This document shows positions 10,777-19,275 of a DNA stretch of 64,000 nucleotides, piece after piece. The translations under genes were made by a program, and so were the position numbers. The notes below the pieces were generated by a model that was given only the letters and a program-made list of their open reading frames with translations, searched no databases and was not told the origin of the DNA. Origin of the DNA: Arsenicicoccus piscis (GTDB lineage: Bacteria > Actinomycetota > Actinomycetes > Actinomycetales > Dermatophilaceae); contig NZ_JAKZHV010000003.1 in NCBI RefSeq assembly GCF_022568835.1, positions 372,001-436,000 of the forward strand, read 5' to 3'. Position 1 is the first letter of the stretch. Each line of letters starts with the position of its first letter.

Positions 10777-11840
10777 GCTCCGCACCGACCCGTTCCCTGC
10801 CGGTGAGCCGCCGGGCGCTGCTCGGTGGGGGAGCGGCGGCGCTGGTCGCGGCCGGTGGCGGCGCGCTCGGCCTGCAGTGGTGGCGCGAGGACCGGCGCCG
10901 GTTCGCCATCCCCGCCCCCTCGCCCGTGCCGATCGGCACGCTCGACACGACCCCGCTGCCCGGGCTCTCGGTCGGCGGCCGGTCCGCCGTGGGCGAGCGC
11001 GCCACCCGTCACGTCCTGCACACGGCGCTGGTCCAGCGGCAGACCGACGTCATCGTGCGGCTCCCCGCGAGCTACGCGTCGGCGCCCGCGCGCCGCTACC
11101 CGGTGCTCTACCTGCTCCACGGCACCGGTGCCGACTGCACGAGCTGGTGGACCGACGGGCAGGCGGCGCAGCTGGTGGGCGACCGTGAGGTCATCCTGGT
11201 GATCCCCGACTGCGGCGGGGCCGGCTGGTTCACCGACTGGCCGCACCCGAGCGCGGGCCGCCAGGACTGGGAGAGCTTCCACATCCGTCAGCTGGTGCCC
11301 TGGGTCGACCAGACCTTCCGCACCCTCGCCGAGCCCGGTGGTCGGGCGCTCGCCGGCAACTCGATGGGTGGCTACGGCGCGGTCGTCTACGCCGCCCGGT
11401 ATCGCCAGCTCTTCGACGTCGCCGCAGCCTTCTCCGGGGTGGGCGACCTGGGCACCGACTACGCCGCCACCGAGGTCTACGACGGGCCTGCGGACTTCGG
11501 CGGCGACCGGCTCGGGGCGATCTACGGGACCGACCCGGAGGCCGTCAGCCGGGCGATCGCGCCGCACGACCCGGTGCTGCTGGCCGACCGGATGCGGGGG
11601 CTGCGCCGGCTCGCGCTCTACTGCGGCGACGGCACCCCCGACGCCCTCGGGGGCGCCGCCGGCGGGGAGGAGGCGCAGATCCGGGTCACCAACGACCACC
11701 TCGTGCGGGCGTTGCGCGCCCAGGGCGTGGCCTTCCAGTGGCACCCCCAGCGCGGGGTGCACGCCTGGCCCTACTGGCGCCGGCACCTGGCCGCCGAGAT
11801 CGGCCCGCTCACCGCCGCGCTCGCCCCTGCGCGGGGGTGA
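10773..11840 (+). CDS. Tat-exported esterase D-like protein (paralogue)
   Basis: 355 residues, overlapping the previous gene by ATGA and sharing its architecture: Tat motif SRRALLGGG, membrane core, LYLLHGTGADCTSW, nucleophile elbow GNSMGGYG and a probable catalytic His in GVHAWPYW. The signal lacks a lipobox cysteine, so this copy is likely soluble outside the cell or N-terminally anchored, unlike its neighbour. The fold family includes mycolyltransferases and S-formylglutathione hydrolases; the substrate here is unknown. The two genes look like a tandem duplication that has diverged strongly. Confidence 0.8.
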   Translation: MSSAPTRSLPVSRRALLGGGAAALVAAGGGALGLQWWREDRRRFAIPAPSPVPIGTLDTTPLPGLSVGGRSAVGERATRHVLHTALVQRQTDVIVRLPASYASAPARRYPVLYLLHGTGADCTSWWTDGQAAQLVGDREVILVIPDCGGAGWFTDWPHPSAGRQDWESFHIRQLVPWVDQTFRTLAEPGGRALAGNSMGGYGAVVYAARYRQLFDVAAAFSGVGDLGTDYAATEVYDGPADFGGDRLGAIYGTDPEAVSRAIAPHDPVLLADRMRGLRRLALYCGDGTPDALGGAAGGEEAQIRVTNDHLVRALRAQGVAFQWHPQRGVHAWPYWRRHLAAEIGPLTAALAPARG

Positions 11841-11912
11841 CCCGGGAGGGCATTTTCGGGTCAATGCACAGATCAGTGACGCGGCGGAAACCGCGAGGTA
11901 ACGCCCGCGCCG

Positions 11913-11918
11913 TAGGGT
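11913..11918 (+). promoter_or_regulatory. -10 box of the ATP-grasp operon (leaderless type)
   Basis: TAGGGT ends 7 bases before GTG 11926; this supports GTG 11926 rather than the in-frame GTG 11917 that would overlap the -10. Confidence 0.55.
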
Positions 11919-11925
11919 GTGCCAC

Positions 11926-13482
11926 GTGACCCAGTTGTTCGAGGACTACGCGAGCGCTCCGGGCGTGTTCGACGAGATGTTCGGCGAGGACGGGCTGCGC
12001 CCGACCTATGCCGCCCTGCATCAGCGGTTGTGCGCGCTCGGGAGCGACGAGGTGCGCACGCGCTCCGACTATCTGAGCAGTGCCTACATCGATCAGGGCG
12101 TGACCTTCGACATCGGCGGCGAGGAGCGTCCGTTCCCGCTCGACATCGTCCCGCGCGTCATCGCTGCGCAGCAGTGGGCCACCGTCGAGGCGGGGGTCAA
12201 GCAGCGGGTCACCGCCATCGAGCACTTCCTCGCCGACGTCTACGGCGAGGGCAAGGTCTTCAGCGACGGGGTCATCCCGCGGCGGGTGGTCACCAGCTCG
12301 CCGCACTTCCACCGCATCGTCGCGCGCCTCGAGCCGGCCAACGGCGTGCGGGTGCACGTCTCCGGCATCGACCTGATCCGCGACGCCGAGGGCACCTTCC
12401 GCGTCCTCGAGGACAACGTGCGCATCCCCTCGGGCGTCTCGTACGTCCTCACCAACCGCCGCGCCGTCACCTCGGCGCTGCCCGAGACGCTCACCGGCCA
12501 GACGATCGAGGCGGTCAACGTCTATCCGCAGCGGCTGCTCGCCGCCCTGCGCGCGGCCGCCCCGAGCGGCACCTCCGACCCCACGGTCGTCGTCCTCACC
12601 CCGGGCGTCTACAACAGCGCGTACTTCGAGCACGCCCTGCTCGCCCGCATGATGGGCGTAGAGCTCGTCGAGGGTCGCGACCTCGTCGTCCAGTCCGGAC
12701 GGGTGCGGATGCGCACGACGCGAGGGCTGCGGCCGGTCCACGTGATCTACCGCCGCGTCGACGACGACTTCCTCGACCCGGTGCACTTCCGCAACGACTC
12801 GCTGCTCGGCTGCGCCGGGCTGATCGACGCCGCCCGCGCCGGCAACGTGACGATCGCCAACGCGGTCGGCAACGGCGTGGGGGACGACAAGCTCGTCTAC
12901 ACCTACGTGCCCGACCTGATCCGCTACTACCTCAACGAGGAGCCGATCGTGCCGGGCGTCGACACCTGGCGGCTGGAGGACCCGAGCCACCGCGAGGAGG
13001 TCTTCGACCGGCTGCACGAGCTCGTGGTCAAGCCGGTCGACGGCTCCGGCGGCAAGGGCATCGTCATCGGTCCGCGGGCCAGCGCGGAGCAGCTCGACAC
13101 GCTGCGCGCGACGGTCTCGGCCGACCCACGCGGGTGGATCGCCCAGCCCGTGGTCCAGCTCTCCACGGTGCCGACGATGATCGACGGCGTCATGAAGCCC
13201 CGGCACGTCGACCTGCGGCCGTTCGCGGTCAACAGCGGCGACGACATCTGGGTGCTGCCCGGCGGGCTGACCCGCGTGGCGCTGCCCGAGGGCGAGCTGA
13301 TCGTCAACTCCAGCCAGGGCGGCGGCTCCAAGGACACCTGGGTGCTGGCCGAGACCGGCCCGACCCAGGCGCAGTCGCAGAGCCAGTCGGGTGGCGGCTC
13401 GCAGAGCCAGAGTCAGTCGCAGTCGGGTGGTGGCTCGCAGAGCCAGTCCCAGTCGCAGTCGCACGACGGGGAAGGTGCCTGA
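11926..13482 (+). CDS. Circularly permuted ATP-grasp protein (DUF404/407 type)
   Basis: 518 residues matching the circularly permuted ATP-grasp family that heads a three-gene cassette with alpha-E and transglutaminase-like proteins (as in mycobacterial Rv2411c-Rv2410c-Rv2409c). Visible ATP-grasp elements include FRVLEDNVRIPSG, VIYRRVDDDFLDP and KPVDGSGGKGIVIGP. The cassette is predicted from comparative genomics to make or attach a peptide; no product is known. The C-terminal 35 residues are an unusual Gln-Ser repeat with two GGGS breaks (QSQSQSGGGS), not expected in the family and encoded by a tandem DNA repeat at about 13369-13464. Confidence 0.85.
   Translation: MTQLFEDYASAPGVFDEMFGEDGLRPTYAALHQRLCALGSDEVRTRSDYLSSAYIDQGVTFDIGGEERPFPLDIVPRVIAAQQWATVEAGVKQRVTAIEHFLADVYGEGKVFSDGVIPRRVVTSSPHFHRIVARLEPANGVRVHVSGIDLIRDAEGTFRVLEDNVRIPSGVSYVLTNRRAVTSALPETLTGQTIEAVNVYPQRLLAALRAAAPSGTSDPTVVVLTPGVYNSAYFEHALLARMMGVELVEGRDLVVQSGRVRMRTTRGLRPVHVIYRRVDDDFLDPVHFRNDSLLGCAGLIDAARAGNVTIANAVGNGVGDDKLVYTYVPDLIRYYLNEEPIVPGVDTWRLEDPSHREEVFDRLHELVVKPVDGSGGKGIVIGPRASAEQLDTLRATVSADPRGWIAQPVVQLSTVPTMIDGVMKPRHVDLRPFAVNSGDDIWVLPGGLTRVALPEGELIVNSSQGGGSKDTWVLAETGPTQAQSQSQSGGGSQSQSQSQSGGGSQSQSQSQSHDGEGA
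13369..13464 (+). repeat. In-frame Gln-Ser/GGGS tandem repeat
   Basis: The DNA repeats CAGTCGCAG-type units with GGTGGCGGCTCG breaks, giving a disordered tail on the ATP-grasp protein. Three blocks of Gln-Ser pairs are separated by GGG. Confidence 0.8.
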
Positions 13483-14408
13483 TGCTCAGCCGGATCGCCG
13501 AGTCGCTCTTCTGGATCGGCCGCTACGTCGAGCGCGCCGAGGACACCGCGCGGCTCATCGACGTCAACCTGCAGCTGCGGGTCGAGGACCCGACGACCGA
13601 CCCCACCGCGTCGGCCCGGTCGCTGCTGTCCGTGATGGGCGTGCAGACCGACGAGCACACCTCGCCCGCCGACGTCCTGCCGATGCTGATGCACGACCCG
13701 GCCGCCCCCACCTCGATCGTCTCGGCCATCGCCGGGGCGCGGGAGTCGGCGCGTCGGGCCCGCGAGACGCTCTCGGTCGAGATGTGGGAGTCGATCAACA
13801 CCACCCACAACAGCGTCCAGCGTGGTCAGCTCAAGCGGCTGCGGCTGCCGGCCGCGTGCACGTATGTCCGCGAACGGTCTACGGTCATCGCGGGGACGGC
13901 CGACAACACCATGGTCCAGGACGAGGGCTGGCAGTTCCTCGTGCTCGGCCGCTGCATCGAGCGGGTCGACATGAGCGCCCGGCTGGTCACCCTCGCCGCG
14001 ACCAGCCCGACCCAGAAGTCGGCCTGGAGCAACGTGCTTCGCGCCTGCGGGGCGCACCACGCGTTCCTGCGGACCTACGGCGCGATGACCACCGACCAGA
14101 AGGCCGCCGAGTTCCTGCTGCTGGACCGGCTCTTCCCGCGCTCCCTGGTCTACACGCTGAACCAGGCCGAGAAGGCGCTCGCCTCGCTCGACCAGCGCGA
14201 GCACCGCATCGGCCAGTCCGGTGACGCCTCGCGGCTGCTCGGTCGAGAGCGGGCCGGGCTGGAGTTCCGCGACCCCGACGACGTGCTGATGGCGCTGCCG
14301 GAGCGGATGACCCAGCTCCAGCAGGCCTGCAGCACCGCGTCCGCGGCCGTCGCCGAGCGCTACTTCGAGGGCTCGACCGCCGCCCTCTGGCAGGGAGGAG
14401 AGTGGTGA
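13482..14408 (+). CDS. Alpha-E domain protein (DUF403)
   Basis: 308 residues, all-helical alpha-E family, beginning with the hallmark MLSRIAESLFWIGRYVERAEDTAR. Family members always accompany the permuted ATP-grasp protein and are thought to be its partner, perhaps a carrier or scaffold; no activity is established. The start ATG overlaps the previous stop (TGATG), and GGGAGGAG near its end serves as ribosome site for the next gene. Confidence 0.88.
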   Translation: MLSRIAESLFWIGRYVERAEDTARLIDVNLQLRVEDPTTDPTASARSLLSVMGVQTDEHTSPADVLPMLMHDPAAPTSIVSAIAGARESARRARETLSVEMWESINTTHNSVQRGQLKRLRLPAACTYVRERSTVIAGTADNTMVQDEGWQFLVLGRCIERVDMSARLVTLAATSPTQKSAWSNVLRACGAHHAFLRTYGAMTTDQKAAEFLLLDRLFPRSLVYTLNQAEKALASLDQREHRIGQSGDASRLLGRERAGLEFRDPDDVLMALPERMTQLQQACSTASAAVAERYFEGSTAALWQGGEW

Positions 14409-15253
14409 GCACCCAGCTGCGCATCGTCCACAAGACGGGCTACACCTATCGCGGTGGCGCGACCGCGTCGTTCAACGAGGTGCGGATGACGCCGCGCTCG
14501 ACGCACGAGCAGTTCGTGCTGCACTCGCGCCTCGAGGTCTCGCCCACGCCGTGGCTGCACACCAACGTCGACTACTGGGGCAACGACGTCACGACCTTCG
14601 AGATCCACGAGCGGCACGACCAGCTGCGCGTCGTCGCGACGAGCACCGTCGACATCGAGCGCTCGCCCGCGCCGGTGGACTCGGTCGGGTGGGACGGCCT
14701 GCAGGTCAACGAGGTCACCGACGGTCTGTGCGAGTATCTCGAGCTCGAGGGCCTGGTCGACCCCGGCCCCGACCTGATCGCCCGGGTGGCCGAGCTGCGC
14801 ACCGGGTGCGAGACCCCGCGCGAGCTGGTCGACGCCGTGCGCTCGCTGGTCAACGCCGAGGTCCGCTTCGTCGCCGGCTCCACCAGCGTCAAGGCGCCGG
14901 CCTCGACGGCCTGGGCGCAGCGCTCGGGCGTCGCCCGCGACTTCGCGCACATCATGATCGGGGCGCTGCGCTCGGCGGGTGTGCCCGCTCGCTACGTCTC
15001 CGGCTACTACCTGCCCGAACCCGAGCCGGGCGTGCCCACCCGGGGCTACTCCCACTCCTGGGTCGACTACTGGGACGGCGGCTGGTCCGGTGCGGACCCC
15101 ACCTACGACATGGCGCCGGGCAACTTCCACGTCGACGTCGCCCACGGCCGCGACTACAACGACACCGCCCCCTTGCGCGGCATCTTCACCGGCACGGGCA
15201 CCAGCCAGATGTTCGTCGACGTCGAGATCACCCAGGTGCGGTCGCGGCGGTGA
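14405..15253 (+). CDS. Transglutaminase-like protein lacking the catalytic Cys
   Basis: 282 residues: an N-terminal beta domain typical of bacterial transglutaminase-like proteins (IVHKTGYTYRGGATASFNEVRMTPRS) and the papain-fold core. The His (His217, in YSHSWVDYW) and Asp (Asp231, in GADPTYD) of the triad are present, but the nucleophile position reads RSGVARDFAH instead of the usual GVCQDFxH: Ala177, codon GCC at 14933-14935. The protein should therefore be catalytically inert as a protease or acyltransferase. Start: GTG 14405 lies 6 bases after GGAGG; GTG 14402 is too close. It closes the ATP-grasp cassette and overlaps the next gene by GTGA. Confidence 0.85.
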   Translation: MSTQLRIVHKTGYTYRGGATASFNEVRMTPRSTHEQFVLHSRLEVSPTPWLHTNVDYWGNDVTTFEIHERHDQLRVVATSTVDIERSPAPVDSVGWDGLQVNEVTDGLCEYLELEGLVDPGPDLIARVAELRTGCETPRELVDAVRSLVNAEVRFVAGSTSVKAPASTAWAQRSGVARDFAHIMIGALRSAGVPARYVSGYYLPEPEPGVPTRGYSHSWVDYWDGGWSGADPTYDMAPGNFHVDVAHGRDYNDTAPLRGIFTGTGTSQMFVDVEITQVRSRR

Positions 15254-15768
15254 GCGAACCTTCGACGCCGGGCGTGCTCGTCATCCGGCCGGCGCGGACC
15301 CAGGACGTGCCGGCGATCCGCGCCCTCGTCGCGCCGTACGCCGAGGCGCGGATCCTGGTGGCCAAGGAAGCCGTCGCCTACTACGAGGGGCTGCAGCAGT
15401 TCCGGGTCGCCGAGCTCGACGGGAGGATCGTCGGGTGCGGTGCGCTGCACGTCTTCTGGGAGGACATCGCCGAGGTCCGCACGCTCGCCGTAGACCCCAC
15501 CGTCGTCGGTCACGGGGTCGGCGGCCGCCTGGTCGAGACGCTGATCGCGGACGCCCGCACCATCGGGGTGCAACGCGTGTTCTGCCTGACCTTCGAGGTC
15601 GACTTCTTCACCCGGCACGGCTTCTCGGTGATCGAGGGCGCACCCGTGGATCCCGGCGTCTTCGTCGAGCTGTTGCGCTCCTACGACGAGGGCACCGCCG
15701 AGCTGCTGGACCTCGAGCGGGTCAAGCCCAACACCCTCGGCAACACGCGAATGTTGTTGACGCTGTAG
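15250..15768 (+). CDS. argA: GNAT N-acetyltransferase, short ArgA (NAGS) type
   Basis: 172 residues matching the small actinobacterial amino-acid N-acetyltransferase (mycobacterial Rv2747 type), which acetylates glutamate as the first step of arginine synthesis. It has the acetyl-CoA site VRTLAVDPTVVGHGVGGRLVE and the family's C-terminal FCLTFEVDFFTRHGF. Start GTG 15250 overlaps the transglutaminase-like stop (GTGA), so it is co-translated with that cassette, an unexpected neighbour. Acetylation of a cassette product rather than glutamate is an alternative. Confidence 0.75.
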   Translation: MSEPSTPGVLVIRPARTQDVPAIRALVAPYAEARILVAKEAVAYYEGLQQFRVAELDGRIVGCGALHVFWEDIAEVRTLAVDPTVVGHGVGGRLVETLIADARTIGVQRVFCLTFEVDFFTRHGFSVIEGAPVDPGVFVELLRSYDEGTAELLDLERVKPNTLGNTRMLLTL

Positions 15769-15797
15769 GCGTTTCAGGTTCTGGCGACCGCGCGCCG

Positions 15798-16688
15798 TCA
15801 GCTCCCCGACGGCAGGGCGAACCGCCCGTCGGCGAGCGGCTCGACCAGCCCGTCGGCGACGAGCGAGTCCAGGCACCGCAGCCGCTGCTGCTCGTCGCGG
15901 GTCCAGGCCCGGCGGAGATCGGCGTCGCTCACGGGGTCGGGCGTCTCACGAAGCACGGTGAGCAGGGTGCCGCGGCACTGCCGGTCGGTGCCCGCCCATG
16001 CCTGGCCGCGATGCGCCGGCCCCTCGTAGACCGGCCGGCCGGCAGCGACCCACGCGCACCGGTGCTCGATCGGGCAGTCCCCGCACCGCGGGGCACGAGC
16101 CGTGCAGACCAGGGCGCCGAGCTCCATGACGGCGACGTTCCAGACGGCGGCGTCGGCACGATCGGCCGGCACCTGCGCCGTGGCCCGCTCGCGGTCGGCC
16201 CGGTCGAGCGAGGGCGCGGGCAGCGCGACGCCGCCGACGGCGCGGGCGAGCACCCGGCGCACGTTGGTGTCGATGACGACCGTCCGCTCGCCATGGGCGA
16301 AGCAGACCACCGCCGCCGCCGTGTAGACCCCGATGCCGGGCAGGGTGAGCAGCTCGGCCTCGGTGCGGGGCACCTCGCCGCCGTGCTCGGCGGTGATGGC
16401 CACGGCGGCCTCGCGCAGGCGCAGCGCCCGGCGTGGATAGCCGAGGCGCCCCCAGGCACGCACCACGTCACCCGGGCTCACCGCGGCGAGGTGCGCCGGC
16501 GTGGGCCAGCGCTCGAGCCACTCGCGCCAGACCGGCTCCACCCGGGCGACCGGGGTCTGCTGGAGCATGATCTCGGAGACCAGGACCTCCCAGGCGCTCG
16601 CCGTGGGGGTCCGCCAGGGCAGGTCGCGGCCGTGGCGCAGATACCACGCGTTGACCTCGACCCAGAGCGGCTCGGGATCGGCCGGCAC
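15798..16688 (-). CDS. mutY: A/G-specific adenine glycosylase
   Basis: Removes adenine mispaired with 8-oxoguanine. 296 residues: catalytic Glu in VSEIMLQQTPV, helix-hairpin-helix LPGIGVYTAAAV, catalytic Asp in VIDTNVRRVLAR, and the [4Fe-4S] cluster ligands in CTARAPRCGDCPIEHRC (C-x6-C-x2-C-x5-C). The C-terminal 8-oxoG-recognition region is short, as in other actinobacterial MutY. Starts at GTG 16688, overlapping the disA stop by one base; the disA-mutY pair is likely one transcript. Confidence 0.95.
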   Translation of the reverse strand: MPADPEPLWVEVNAWYLRHGRDLPWRTPTASAWEVLVSEIMLQQTPVARVEPVWREWLERWPTPAHLAAVSPGDVVRAWGRLGYPRRALRLREAAVAITAEHGGEVPRTEAELLTLPGIGVYTAAAVVCFAHGERTVVIDTNVRRVLARAVGGVALPAPSLDRADRERATAQVPADRADAAVWNVAVMELGALVCTARAPRCGDCPIEHRCAWVAAGRPVYEGPAHRGQAWAGTDRQCRGTLLTVLRETPDPVSDADLRRAWTRDEQQRLRCLDSLVADGLVEPLADGRFALPSGS

Positions 16689-17767
16689 TAGACGTAGCGC
16701 TCGAGGATGCTCGACTCGGCGAGGCGCGACATGCCCTCGCGGACCGTGCGGGCGCGGGACTCGCCGACGCCCTCGACCGCCATGAGCTCCTCGAGCGAGG
16801 CGCCGAGCAGCCGCTGCAGCGAGTCGAAGTGCTCGACCAGGCGCTCGATGATGGTGCTCGGCAGCCGCGGGATCTTGTTGAGCAGGCGGTAGCCGATCGG
16901 GCTGACGGCCTGGTCCAGGGTGTCGGGGTGGCTCGAGAAGCCGAGCGCACGGGCGACCAGCTGCAGGTCGAGCAGCTCGGGTGAGGTGAGCTCGGCGAGG
17001 TCACCGAGCACCTGCTGCACGGTGGCCTCGCTGTCGCCGGTGGTGCGCAGGTAGTCCCGGATGACCAGCTCGCGGTCGCTGCTCACGCCGCCGGTGAGCT
17101 CGTCGAGCTGCAGCGACAACAGTCGGCCGTCGGTGCCGAGCTCGTTGACGTAGCCGTCGACCTCGTCGCTGATCCGGCGCACCATCTCGAGGCGCTGCAG
17201 GACCGCCGTGATGTCGCGGACCGTCACGAGGTCCTCGATCTCGAGTGCCGACAGGGTGCCGGTGACCTCGTCGAGGCGCGCCTTGTAGCGCTCGAGGGTC
17301 GCCAGCGCCTGGTTGGCGTGGGACAGGATCGCGGTGGAGTTCTCGATGACGCGGCGCTGGTTGCCGACGTAGAGCGCGATGATCTGCATCGACTGGCTGA
17401 CCGAGATGACCGGGAAGCCGGTCTGCTTGGCGACCCGCTCGGCGGTGCGGTGCCGGGTGCCGGACTCGCTGGTCTCGATGGAGGCGTCGGGCAGCAGCTG
17501 GGTCGCCGCCCGGACGAAGCGCGACACGTCGCCGGTGACGACGATGGCCCCGTCCATCTTGGCCAGCTCACGCAGCCGGGTGGCGGCGAACTCGATGTCG
17601 AGTGGGAAGCCGCCGGTCGCGATGTCCTCCACGACCTTGTCGGTGCCGAGCACGATGAGCGCGCCGGTGCGGCCCCGCAGGATCCGCTCGAGCCCGTCAC
17701 GCAGCTCGGTGCCAGGTGCGACTGCGGCCAGCGACGCGCGCATCAGATCGTCGTCGGACCGGTCCAC
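16688..17767 (-). CDS. disA: DNA integrity scanning diadenylate cyclase DisA
   Basis: Makes cyclic di-AMP from two ATP and responds to branched DNA. 359 residues: N-terminal DAC domain with the signature DGAIVV and GTRHRTAERV, a helical spine, and a C-terminal HhH domain (LMAVEGVGESRARTV). All active-site motifs are intact. It lies 18 bases downstream of radA, the usual partner whose product modulates DisA in other bacteria, so c-di-AMP signalling and recombination repair are co-expressed. Confidence 0.96.
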   Translation of the reverse strand: MDRSDDDLMRASLAAVAPGTELRDGLERILRGRTGALIVLGTDKVVEDIATGGFPLDIEFAATRLRELAKMDGAIVVTGDVSRFVRAATQLLPDASIETSESGTRHRTAERVAKQTGFPVISVSQSMQIIALYVGNQRRVIENSTAILSHANQALATLERYKARLDEVTGTLSALEIEDLVTVRDITAVLQRLEMVRRISDEVDGYVNELGTDGRLLSLQLDELTGGVSSDRELVIRDYLRTTGDSEATVQQVLGDLAELTSPELLDLQLVARALGFSSHPDTLDQAVSPIGYRLLNKIPRLPSTIIERLVEHFDSLQRLLGASLEELMAVEGVGESRARTVREGMSRLAESSILERYV

Positions 17768-17785
17768 ACATGCCTCCCCGAGGGT

Positions 17786-19180
17786 CTACTGCTCGTCCTG
17801 GCAGTGTAGTCGGATGGCTTCGTAGACGCCGGACACCTCCACGAGTGTGATGCCGGCCGGGACCGGGCCCGAGGCGATGGTGCCGGGCGGGACCAGGGCG
17901 CGGGTGAAGCCCAGCCGAGCAGCCTCGGCGAGGCGCCGCTGGATGCCGGTCACCGGGCGGACCTCGCCGGCGAGGCCCACCTCGCCGAACGCGACCGTGC
18001 CCGAGTCGGGGGTGGCGTCGGCGGTGGAGCTGGCCGCGGCGAGGGCGATCGCGAGGTCGGCGGCGGGCTCGGTCAGCCGGATGCCGCCGACGGTCGACAG
18101 GTAGGCGTCGCGGTCGTCGAGCTTGATCCGGGCGTGCTTGGCGATGACGGCGAGGACCGTCGTCACCCGGTTGAAGTCGAGCCCGGTGGCGACCCGGCGC
18201 GGCGTGCCCGGGCGCGGGTGCTCGGCGACCAGCGCCTGGACCTCGGTGACCAGTGGCCGCCGCCCCTCCAGCGTGACCGACACGCAGGTGCCGGTCTGGG
18301 CCTTGTCACGGCTACCGAGGAACAGCCCGGACGGGTCGCTCAGCCCGTCGATGCCGGTGTCGTGCAGGTCGAAGCAGCCGACCTCGTCGGTGGCGCCGAA
18401 CCTGTTCTTGGCCGCGCGGACCAGGCGCAGCCGGGAGTGTCGGTCGCCCTCGAACTGGACGACGACGTCGACGAGGTGCTCGAGCACGCGGGGGCCGGCG
18501 ATCGACCCCTCCTTGGTCACGTGACCGACCAGCAGGGTGGCCATGTTGCGGGACTTGGCCTCGGCGATCAGGGCCGCGCTGACCTCGCGGATCTGGGCGA
18601 CGTTGCCTGCGCTGCCCTCGATCTCGGCGCTGGCGAAGGTCTGCACGCTGTCGACGACGAGCAGCTGGGGCTCGACCTCCTCGATGTGCCCGAGCGCGCG
18701 CCCGAGGTCGGTCTCGGCCGCGAGGTAGAGCGTGTCGGCCAGCGCCCCGATGCGCTCGGCCCGCAGCCGCACCTGCGCGGCCGACTCCTCGCCGCTGAGG
18801 TAGAGCACGGGGGCGCCGAGGCGGGCCACCCGGGCCGCCACGTCGAGCAGCAAAGTCGACTTGCCGATGCCGGGCTCGCCCGCGACGAGGATCACCGAAC
18901 CAGGCACGACACCGCCACCGAGCACCCGGTCGAACTCACCCACGCCGGTGGCCCGCGCCTGGGCCCGGGTCGCGTCGACCGCCGAGATCGGACGGGCCGG
19001 CGCGTCGACCGGCCGGGTCGGCGCGGTGCGCACGCGCTGGGTGCCGACCTCGGCCACCGAGCCCCAGGCGTGGCACTCGCCGCAGCGCCCGACCCACTTG
19101 ACCGTCGTCCACCCACACTCGGTGCAGCGGAAGCTGCTCTGGGCCCGTGGGGCCGCCTTGATCGCGGTGGTCTTTGCCAT
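17786..19180 (-). CDS. radA: DNA repair protein RadA/Sms
   Basis: RecA-like helicase that processes recombination intermediates. 464 residues: zinc finger CTECGWTTVKWVGRCGEC near residue 20, Walker A GEPGIGKST, the family motif KNRFGATDE, and a C-terminal Lon-protease-like domain (DLAIALAAAS). Start ATG 19180 is preceded by TACATT with a 7-base gap, so it is probably leaderless; an upstream extension of the frame to 19255 is non-conserved in character. Confidence 0.96.
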   Translation of the reverse strand: MAKTTAIKAAPRAQSSFRCTECGWTTVKWVGRCGECHAWGSVAEVGTQRVRTAPTRPVDAPARPISAVDATRAQARATGVGEFDRVLGGGVVPGSVILVAGEPGIGKSTLLLDVAARVARLGAPVLYLSGEESAAQVRLRAERIGALADTLYLAAETDLGRALGHIEEVEPQLLVVDSVQTFASAEIEGSAGNVAQIREVSAALIAEAKSRNMATLLVGHVTKEGSIAGPRVLEHLVDVVVQFEGDRHSRLRLVRAAKNRFGATDEVGCFDLHDTGIDGLSDPSGLFLGSRDKAQTGTCVSVTLEGRRPLVTEVQALVAEHPRPGTPRRVATGLDFNRVTTVLAVIAKHARIKLDDRDAYLSTVGGIRLTEPAADLAIALAAASSTADATPDSGTVAFGEVGLAGEVRPVTGIQRRLAEAARLGFTRALVPPGTIASGPVPAGITLVEVSGVYEAIRLHCQDEQ

Positions 19181-19187
19181 GGTGCTG

Positions 19188-19193
19188 AATGTA
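19188..19193 (-). promoter_or_regulatory. -10 box of radA-disA-mutY (leaderless type)
   Basis: TACATT on the minus strand ends 7 bases before ATG 19180. Confidence 0.6.
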
Positions 19194-19199
19194 GGCGGA

Positions 19200-19214
19200 G
19201 GGTCTGACAGACCC
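19200..19214 (-). promoter_or_regulatory. Inverted repeat upstream of radA
   Basis: GGGTCT-GAC-AGACCC, a perfect 6-bp palindrome between the FBP gene end and the radA -10. It could be an operator at the -35 region or a weak terminator for the FBP gene. The half-site CTGACAGACCCC recurs near the hemL promoter at 44338-44349. Confidence 0.4.
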
Positions 19215-19275
19215 CTCCCGCGACACCCCGTCGGCCCGGCCGAAGGACCCACCACAGAGGGCGAGGGGGTGCGGT

